Below are positions 6,485 through 6,824 of a stretch of 6,824 nt of DNA, in pieces. Position numbers and translations under genes: made by a program. The notes beneath the pieces are model-generated. The model ran no database searches, was not told the origin of the DNA, and was given only the letters and a program-made list of their open reading frames with translations. Position 1 is the stretch's first letter. Each line of letters opens with the position of its first letter. Source of the stretch: Acidobacteria bacterium AH-259-G07. GTDB taxonomy: Bacteria > Acidobacteriota > UBA6911 > RPQK01 > JADFOI01. The stretch lies in the NCBI GenBank assembly GCA_027717925.1, contig JALLON010000142.1, positions 1-6,824 of the forward strand. Reading direction: 5' to 3'.

Positions 6485-6751
6485 CCTGAGAATTTTGGCA
6501 TCAAGACAAGGAACCTCCCGACATTCGCTTTCCACCTGGTGATGAGTGGTGTAGACTTGTATACCGTCTCTCAACTATTGGGTCACTCTAGTCTGGAAAT
6601 GACTCAGCGCTATGCGCATCTTTCGCCGGGTCACAAGGCCCAGGCGATGGCGAAGTTAGATGAGTACTTCGACGAAAAAGTTGGCAACTATTTGGCAACC
6701 GGCTCAGATGAAGAAAAAAGTCATTTCCGTAAGTCATTGACAACAAAGGCG
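6485..6751 (+). pseudogene. C-terminal remnant of a tyrosine recombinase (phage/XerC-D-type integrase)
   Basis: Tyrosine recombinases cut and rejoin DNA through a catalytic Tyr, helped by an Arg...His-x-x-Arg...His set. Here only the C-terminal part remains. TFAFHLVMSGVDLYTVSQLL leads into LGHSSLEMTQRYAHLS, with the box-III His codon at 6584 and the nucleophile Tyr codon at 6611 both intact. The expected HDLRHTFASHLVM box is degraded to NLP-TFAFHLVM, so the catalytic Arg reads as Pro and the next His is deleted. The N-terminal core-binding domain and the first catalytic Arg are absent, and upstream the frame meets a TAG at 6443-6445. The homologous part ends around 6720. The same frame has no stop from 6446 to the right edge and therefore runs through the tRNA-Leu gene. 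A small ORF from ATG 6542 could be called by gene finders but would not be an active recombinase. Confidence 0.8.
6681..6699 (+). repeat. Short direct repeat TTGGCAAC
   Basis: TTGGCAAC occurs at 6681-6688 and again at 6692-6699, an 11-bp period close to one helical turn, inside the recombinase remnant. The core TTGGCA recurs at 6768-6773 in the tRNA D arm. It may be chance coding repetition or a leftover binding site for recombinase or an accessory protein. Confidence 0.45.
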
Positions 6752-6752
6752 T

Positions 6753-6824
6753 GCCGGAGTGGTGGAATTGGCAGACGCGCTGCGTTCAGGGCGCAGTGGG
6801 CTTTACGCTCGTGCGAGTTCGAGT
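6753..6824 (+). tRNA. tRNA-Leu (anticodon CAG), 3' end beyond window
   Basis: The acceptor 5' strand is GCCGGAG (6753-6759), followed by a leucine-type D arm. The anticodon stem CTGCG/CGCAG (6780-6784 and 6792-6796) encloses the loop TTCAGGG, with anticodon CAG at 6787-6789. A long class II variable arm follows (GGGC 6798-6801 pairing GCTC 6807-6810, one G-T pair), then the T-stem 5' strand GCGAG (6813-6817) and the T loop TTCGAGT, which ends exactly at the window edge. It reads CUG leucine codons. The 3' T stem, acceptor strand and CCA lie outside. No dedicated promoter was recognised; a perfect TTGACA at 6737 is too close to serve. Confidence 0.95.

Noticed and set aside
6214..6489. 91-codon plus-strand open frame right of the aminotransferase
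   Set aside because: The translation has no recognisable motif and lies opposite the dehydratase relic, which explains the sequence better.
6737..6742. Perfect TTGACA just upstream of tRNA-Leu as its -35 box
   Set aside because: Only 10 bp separate it from the tRNA 5' end, so the matching -10 would lie inside the tRNA, where no such box exists.

Overview
The window looks like an ordinary chromosomal housekeeping segment from a bacterium of moderate GC (somewhat above 50% by eye). No taxonomic marker is decisive. The mix of a selenocysteine enzyme, an RNase R without its usual N-terminal helix-turn-helix, and intergenic heptamer repeats would suit an uncultured soil or subsurface lineage such as Acidobacteriota, but that is only an impression.

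Layout, left to right. Positions 1-1525 (minus) hold nearly all of purH, the bifunctional enzyme of the last two steps of IMP synthesis; its final residues lie beyond the left edge. A 183-bp spacer (1526-1708) separates it from the divergent selA. This spacer carries a good purH ribosome binding site, a degenerate 7-bp-period repeat array (about 1594-1659) and a strong sigma70-type promoter whose -10 box sits seven bases before the selA GTG, so selA is probably read from a leaderless mRNA. SelA (1709-3106, plus) makes selenocysteinyl-tRNA from seryl-tRNA(Sec) and implies that selB, selC, selD and at least one selenoprotein exist elsewhere. selA meets rnr (RNase R, 3072-5066, minus) tail to tail, with a 35-bp overlap of the coding ends. 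Just upstream of rnr on the same strand is a fold-type I aminotransferase of unknown substrate (5089-6192); the two are probably co-transcribed.

From about 6193 to 6752 there is no intact gene. This stretch holds two decayed 3' gene tails whose missing 5' ends face each other: the tail of a threonine dehydratase-like PLP enzyme (minus, about 6231-6409) and the tail of a tyrosine recombinase (plus, about 6485-6751). The recombinase tail keeps its catalytic His and Tyr boxes but has lost the Arg-His box. Its open frame runs without a stop into a tRNA-Leu(CAG) gene (6753 to the right edge, cut after the T loop). I read this as the scar of an old mobile-element insertion or deletion next to a tRNA gene, one that also cost the aminotransferase its former upstream neighbour.

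I see no CRISPR array, toxin or defence system, or clearly new multigene system. The most interesting items are the double-truncation scar with integrase-tRNA read-through, the leaderless selA, the overlapping convergent ends and the heptamer array.
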